Shown: positions 58,266-64,000 of the stretch, in pieces
Layout of the letters: each line of letters starts with the position of its first letter
How positions within the stretch are numbered: the first letter of the stretch is position 1
DNA from: Triatoma infestans
Taxonomy: Eukaryota > Arthropoda > Insecta > Hemiptera > Reduviidae
Reading direction: 5' to 3'
Assembly: GCA_011037195.1 (NCBI GenBank)
Contig: JAAEAF010006592.1
Coordinates: 123,883 to 187,882, forward strand
DNA: 64,000 bases
Program-made: the position numbers and the translations under genes
Notes under the pieces: model-generated
The model's database searches: none
The model's input: only the letters and a program-made list of their open reading frames with translations
What the model was told of the DNA's origin: nothing

Positions 58266-58890
58266 GAATGTGCCTTTTAAGTTTTACATTTTATGACAAT
58301 AACTTTTATAAAATAAAAAATAAATTATATGAAGGAAGCGACAGAAAATATACATATATATAAGTGAATTAGCATATAAATTCTAAATATATGAACCACG
58401 TAAATATAGTAAGAGGGAAGGAGCTTGAACATCCGAAACAAGCGACTATTAAATGCCAACCACAAGTTGTTAAACGAGAAGGTCACCCGTCCAGTTTGCA
58501 ACCTCCTCCAAACCGCTTACCAATAATTTTTGTTTACATTATTGTGGTCATTATAAATAAAACGCAAGATATATAAAATAAAATTTAACTTTATTTTACA
58601 AAAATTAAACAATAAAGCATAACCACAACTGCTTCCGAAAAAAAAATGGCCATCCGTCTCCTAACAACTAGTAATTTGGCCAGTACTACATCTATAGGCA
58701 ATTCGATATCCAATCGATAAATGAAGCCGATAGATGAATGAAGCTTATATTACTATAATTATTTTGGGCTGGAGTTGGCTTAATGTAGCTTGTCTAGATT
58801 TACATTTGAATTCTAACGCCTTTATGCAACTGAATTCCAACATTGAGTTATTTTAAGGGAAATAATACTTGTTTTGAAATTCTAATGACA
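58266..58890. other. Unassigned sequence
   Basis: Nothing recognised. Confidence 0.35.
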
Positions 58891-58894
58891 GTAT

Positions 58895-59673
58895 TTTGGG
58901 TATGAGAATGTGTGTAAATAAAATATTTCAAAAAGGAAAAATGGCAGGTAGCTCAAAAGTTGATATTCCGTCTACATACCCAATTCCATCCGACATGAAT
59001 GTTTCGGACAAAATCCATCAACAGAACTGCGACTTTACTCATGTTCTTTTTTTCTTTTCTTCAGTTTCTCCCGTTTTTTTTCCCCTCAACAAATACTATT
59101 TTCTTTAAACACAGCACGCTGCTAATTACACACACTTAGAGGCCTATCAAATTTATTTGAAACATTTTTTCTAGGAAAAATAAAACTGAGAGTTTTCCGG
59201 CAACGACATTAAGTTTTCCTCTAAAGTATCAATTCAGAATAAGGTACGGTTCTAGCACCTGTGTAATATATTAAATGCATTAGTAAATTTGCAAATTTGC
59301 AGAAAATTGAAACACTCTTGTCAAGCGAGACTTGACGGAATAGGTTTCTGAGTTTATTGGGATTCGAAGAAAATCGGCTGACCGGAAGTGCGTTTTTAAA
59401 GATGTTATTTCAGTTTTCTACGATTTTATCATAAAAACACTGACGGATTTCATTAAAAATTTGCACCAATTATGAATACAGAGACACCTTTCACTTTTAT
59501 TGGGAATTTTTTTTCGATAAAGTTTGTTTAAAGAAATTTGGGGGGGGGGGAGCTGTATTACCACCCTCTACAAAAAAAAATTATAGATTCCCGAACTGGT
59601 TTAAAATTAAAGATAAATAAAAATTAAAAGTTTGATTGTGTTAATTGCAGATTGTTTCACACCAGATTTTTTG
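58895..59673 (+). repeat. HINE-like copy, 5' truncated, plus orientation
   Basis: 'atgagaatgtgtgtaaata', 'tgatattccgtctacatacc', 'cgaagaaaatcggctgacc' + 'ggaagtgcg', a run of G near 59,540, and the hairpin end 'attgtttcacaccagatt' + 'ttt'. Confidence 0.75.
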
Positions 59674-60120
59674 TTTTGTTTTTTGTTTATAGCGATTTAT
59701 TTATTAAAACCCCCTTTCTAAACAACGTGAATCCGGCCTGACAAACTTGGGAAAGATTATATTATAAATACTGTAGTTGAGCTTCATAAAACAATGAATC
59801 ATAATTATTAATGAAACGATTATAATAAAAATAAATAAAAAAAAAAATGATCAAGTGGAAGAAAACATTGTTGAACACAATTGAACTAATGAATATAAAG
59901 TTTCCGAGAATTACATAAGCAGGTCTGAGAGGAGTGCTGGTGGAGCGCACGGTTGTTACGAAACATGGTGGAGGTTGTGGCGAACAGCCCGCATTATCTC
60001 TCAACATTACTACCCAACTGTGACACTCAATTCTCACTATTGGCAGATTTCAGAAATCTCCTCAGGCATAGAATATCAACTTCAGTCAGCCGTATATTTC
60101 AAACAAAACAAAAAAAGTTA
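59674..60120. other. Unassigned sequence
   Basis: Nothing recognised. Confidence 0.35.
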
Positions 60121-60982
60121 AAAAATGTGGTGTGAAACACTCACACGAGTTTCTTTTATTGCAGTCCACAAAATTATAAATGAGAAATTTTTTTCGAACT
60201 TAGAAATTTTTACTAAATGTTTATTTGTCATCATTTTTTTAGCAACAGGAGAATTTAAAATTAATATAATGACTTTTTTTGAGAAATGGATAATCTGCCA
60301 CCCGCCTCCTAAACTTCTTGAAATGAACTTCCTAGGAAAAAAGGTTCAAACCAAACATATAGGTCTCCGTATGGTGGTATACCAAATTTAAAGAAATTCG
60401 TCGGTGTTTTTATGGTGAAAAAATGCAGGAAAATAAAAAAATTGATCCAGAAAAACGCACTTCGGTCAACCGGTTTTCTTCAAACTCAGAATTCATTTAG
60501 ATGACAGAATCGTATATTGAACTGAAATACCACTTTATTAGTAAATATAACCCCACCCCTTCCACAAAAGTGCTCTTAACTTAAATAATTTTTCCGGCGA
60601 AATGATTCAAATAAATGTTGTAGCTCTTTAATATGCGTAGTTGATATATAAAGTTCAAAGAAAATCGTTGGAGCCTTTTCAAGAAAATAGCAGAAAACTG
60701 GAAAAAAAAAAAGCATTCAGTAAAGTGGCACTTCCGGTTGATGGAGTTTGCCCAAAATCTTCGTGTCTGCTGTACCTAAATGGAATACCAAGTTTGAACT
60801 TCCTGTAAATTTTCGTTTTTAAGATACTCTGTTCACAACAAGCATACACATAGAGCATTTTCTGAAAACCCCTTTTTTTGACTCAGGGGACCTCAAAACG
60901 TGTAATTCTAGTGAAAACTCAATTTCCAAAATCTGCTACGATCGCAATATTTCCTCTTACTATTTAGTAAGAGAAAGTAAAA
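60121..60982 (-). repeat. HINE-like copy, full length with both ends
   Basis: The hairpin end 'gtggtgtgaaacactcacac' is followed by 'gagtttcttttattgcagt'. The palindromic end is CTCTTACTATTTAGTAAGAG + 'aaagtaaaa'. Interior: two modules ending in 'cacttcggtcaaccggtttt' and 'gcacttccggttgatggag', then 'gactcaggggacctcaaaac'. The element is 862 bp. Open frames within it are by-products. Confidence 0.92.
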
Positions 60983-61019
60983 TGGCCGAATAAAACAAAT
61001 TACCTTTATATCTTAAACT

Positions 61020-61145
61020 GATACTTTCTCTTATTGTCAAGAGGAAGTATTGCGGTCGTGTCAAATTATCGAAAATGAGTTTTTCCTGGAAATATCTGCT
61101 TTGAGGTTCCGTGGGTACGAAAAAAACATTTCGTATCTCGTAGGG
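61020..61145 (+). repeat. HINE-like 5' end in opposite orientation
   Basis: 'atactttctcttattgtcaa' + 'gaggaagtattgcggtcgtg', then 'tatcgaaaatgagtttttcc' and 'ctttgaggttccgtgg' are the inverse of the end just to the left. Only about 120 bp remain. Confidence 0.75.
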
Positions 61146-62220
61146 ACTGCATATATATTTGGTGTGTATATCCGCATCTTTATTCAATTATGTTTTCTCA
61201 GAATAAACCGACAGTGACTGGTAGCCAGTCTTTTGCACAGTAATACTGAACGTACTCTGCGGATCGGACTGTTGCAAAATTGCGACCAGTCTCCCTGCAG
61301 CCCAAATCTGACACCCAGTTTCTACAATACTATTTCTCCATGCATTCAAAGAAATGGTTTTCATAGTAAAGGATAAGGAAACTTATGAGATGGTAGCCAG
61401 AAATATGTGCAAGTTAATGGTGAGCCTGTGTGGATAAATAGGGTGAATATAATATGGATATATTTCAGTCAAATATATTTGGATTTTTTTAAGGTGCACA
61501 ACAGCTGTGGTCCTTTGCAGGGCAAATATATCTTGTTTAGTTCTTTTTCCTAAATTCAAAACAGATCTTAATTTAATAATGTGCCTCATAGTTCACAAGT
61601 CCCATGATGTCCTATCACTCCTGCATATAGTAACCTTCACGTTGTCCTTCCTTAACTATGTAGATATCAGGTAAGAAGTGCCGGTAGAACACCAGGTAGA
61701 TCGTATTGATCCAAACAGTTAATATATCTTTAATAGGGTGTGCAAAGCCCATTCCATCAGGGACAAAGACAAAGAAGGGGCACCAACCATCCAGTAACCG
61801 GGGGAGGAGGGTACTTGCGACTAAATTTAATTTCCGCAAGTCACCAGGATTGAGAGCCTCTATTCATTTCCCTGGACTAAATCTCCTCTCCGCTACTTGC
61901 ACCAGCCTCAGTTCAATACAATAACAACCTTCTCACAATACATCCTACACACATACTGCTATACTGGCTACTAGAAAAGTAATCAAATAACAATCTAATT
62001 ACAAAATTATACTAATTAGATTAATGCCTTTATTATTTTATTACAGAGAAAATACATTATTAAGTGCCAGTTCACTCAACGTTTCTCTAATCAGACATGT
62101 ACTACAACAATCATTTTCCTCATTTCCCGGTCCTCTGAGACAGAAAAATGCACACTTTCAATAAAAACTCAACTTCAAATATTGTCAAGAATAAATTTTC
62201 TCCATTCCTCAACAAATCAA
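61146..62220. other. Unassigned sequence
   Basis: Nothing recognised. Confidence 0.35.
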
Positions 62221-62224
62221 CTTC

Positions 62225-62480
62225 GTCTGACAATCAAATTTTCGAAATTGAGTTTTCTCAGGAAATACAAGTCTCAAATACTCTCTCTCTCTCTCGCTCT
62301 CTCTCTATCCCAGCGTGGACGATCAAAATAGGAAAATTGCAGAAAATTCAAACTTGTTATTTCATTTAGTGGCTAACAGCCGACAATAAGGTTTTTGGTC
62401 AAAATAGGTCAACGGAAGTTACTGGCTGGATATTTCAAGATTCCCAAATTTCTTTAAACCAATTGAAACTTGAAAATTGC
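62225..62480 (+). repeat. HINE-like fragment with (CT)n
   Basis: 'caaattttcgaaattgagt' + 'tttctcaggaaatacaag' is followed by a CT-rich microsatellite (62,281-62,306), then 'aggaaaattgcagaaaattc' and 'aggtcaacggaagtt'. Confidence 0.6.
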
Positions 62481-63315
62481 AGTAAGAGATGATCGTGCGG
62501 GTTTCAGGCCATATTTTTATTTCTGCAGTTATACGTATGTTAACCAAAATTTCTAAAACTTCGGTAACTGAAGTAACTACAGCCGATTTTAGTCGAAAGA
62601 AATAACAAAAGTCATCGAATTCATAAAGAATCAAAACACTATATAGTACTAACTGATTACAGGCATATAGTTACTACTATTACAAATGCAATCTTTATAA
62701 AAAATATTTCTTTCTTTAAAAATACTTTTAATATAAAATAACAATGAAGGTAATGATGAATATCGATTATAAATTCCCTCTTTAAAGAAGGTCCCTCCAA
62801 CAGATGCTTGTGCTGTGGTAAGAGTATTCTGCAGCTAATTATTTCTTTATATTTACAATTCTGTATATCTGTGGCCGTTCTAATATAGTTGCAGAAACAG
62901 ATGGGCTTTACATCTAATAGACATACCATGTATCAGGTGTACAAAGTCAGTTAATTTATTAGCGAACAGTGAGGAAATAATCGATCCCAATAGTTGATTG
63001 CCAGAATTAGTGTGCAGTAAATCTTTTGTGGCATGGCCGATATTTGATTGCTGATGGCAATACCATATAGAAGTGCCCTTGTAAATAGTCCAGATGACTG
63101 CTTAATTTAATCATATTGTACATTAACATTATTTTAATGTAACGGGTGTGCCAAGCATGGAGGAACAGTGGGACAGTTTGACCAGCCATTTCTCTCTCTA
63201 GAGATTCCCACGTGCCACAAGTTCGATAAGAGAGATAGAGCATTCCAATTTTGCGACTAGAGGATTGGCATGTTTTAGCTACGAATTTTACATATTTTGT
63301 AAAAAATAAAATTTA
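62481..63315. other. Unassigned sequence
   Basis: Nothing recognised. A minus-strand frame at 63,007-63,243 (TCGTWESLEREMAGQ) is not assignable. Confidence 0.35.
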
Positions 63316-63317
63316 AA

Positions 63318-63585
63318 AAAATCCGGTATGACACAATCATAGGACCTCTCCCCTCACTGCAATTAGTACAATAATCCTGATTAATATCTTATCTACAAAC
63401 TTGTAATTATTTCTTGAACATGGTCATAAGGTCTGCTTGAATGTGAGTATATTCTACGGCAGCTCCCTCTGTCAACACCCAACAAAACCTGCAGTTGGTT
63501 CAAAAACTTCAGCTTAACTAACACACTTCCCTTAACTTCCTAAAAAGCAATTTTTGCGCAAAAATGTTTCAAATATATGAATATA
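63318..63585 (-). repeat. HINE-like fragment with degraded hairpin end
   Basis: 'aaatccggtatgacacaatc' + 'ataggacctctcccctcact' + 'gcaatta' corresponds to the hairpin end with both arms mutated. 'aaaaatgtttcaaatat' matches the interior. Confidence 0.5.
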
Positions 63586-64000
63586 CAGGGTGTAACAGCC
63601 ACCTCTGGCAATACTTCGGGATATGGTTTGTCACTTTATTTGGAACAAAAAATTTCTAACAAACCATGGTCCGATTCGTTCGCCTTCAAAAGTTATTCTT
63701 TCATTTTCTAAAATTTTCAATTTTCCTACTTTTTCTCATAAAATTGATTATATCTCAAAAAGTTTTTCATATAAATCATATTCAATTACACCTTAGGAAA
63801 GAGCATTAAATTTCCTATAAGAAACAGAAGTTTTATTTTAATTGAATTAATTATTAGGGTTTTTCAGAGACTTTAAACTTAACTCTACAGCGCTTCGACT
63901 GTTAAAAACCACTTTTCAATAGTATTTTCTTATAAATTTCTTTAAGGCTACCGTACGGTCCGGTTACAGAAAAATATCTACATTTCACCAGCTTTTCAAC
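63586..64000. other. Possible start of another repeat, runs off the window
   Basis: ATACAGGGTGTAACAGCCACC followed by AT-rich non-coding sequence looks like the end of an insect repeat that commonly opens with ACAGGGTG. The other end lies outside, so this is not confirmed. Confidence 0.25.

Overview
The window is eukaryotic, AT-rich and dominated by transposable-element debris. I found no host gene that I can name. The mix of a mariner element, I/R1/jockey-type LINEs with RNase H domains, a BEL/Pao LTR retrotransposon and tRNA-derived SINEs points to an arthropod, most likely an insect. I cannot place it more precisely from sequence alone.

Layout: 1.21-2.46 kb is a full-length but frameshifted mariner with both inverted repeats and a TA duplication. 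4.45-7.95 kb is a decayed LINE (endonuclease, reverse transcriptase with YADD, RNase H, CCHC tail). Further LINE scraps lie at 21.0-21.85 kb (+), 31.28-31.86 kb (-), 43.27 kb (+) and 52.18-52.87 kb (+). 34.35-42.30 kb is a nearly complete, young BEL/Pao element: two ~1.14 kb LTRs about 98% identical, a 5-bp target duplication, a primer-binding site, a polypurine tract and gag-pol broken by one frame change. Two SINE copies (22.1 and 48.5 kb) share a tRNA-derived head and a short conserved hairpin.

The commonest component is one dispersed family with more than twenty copies or fragments on both strands. It has a palindromic end (ACTTTCTCTTACTGCAGTAA type), the inverse of that motif just inside the other end, then a GTGTGA/TCACAC hairpin and a T-rich tail, with an internal (GT)n/(CA)n stretch. 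That is the layout of non-autonomous Helentrons (HINE/DINE-1 type), and I use 'HINE-like' for it below.

A second notable signal is a pair of ~97-bp direct repeats at 25.6 and 26.0 kb whose minus strand carries every core block of a minimal hammerhead ribozyme, as in the terminal repeats of Penelope-like elements. Related, more decayed motifs sit at 33.9 and 49.3 kb. Other points are a tRNA-like Pol III promoter inside both BEL LTRs, a GC-rich island with two RFX X-box-like palindromes (32.6 kb), a 70-bp hairpin minisatellite running into an assembly gap (27.4-27.8 kb), and a diverged coding-like segment present twice (4.3 and 58.2 kb). The elements do not form a pathway. They record successive insertions, including a SINE nested in a HINE-like copy.
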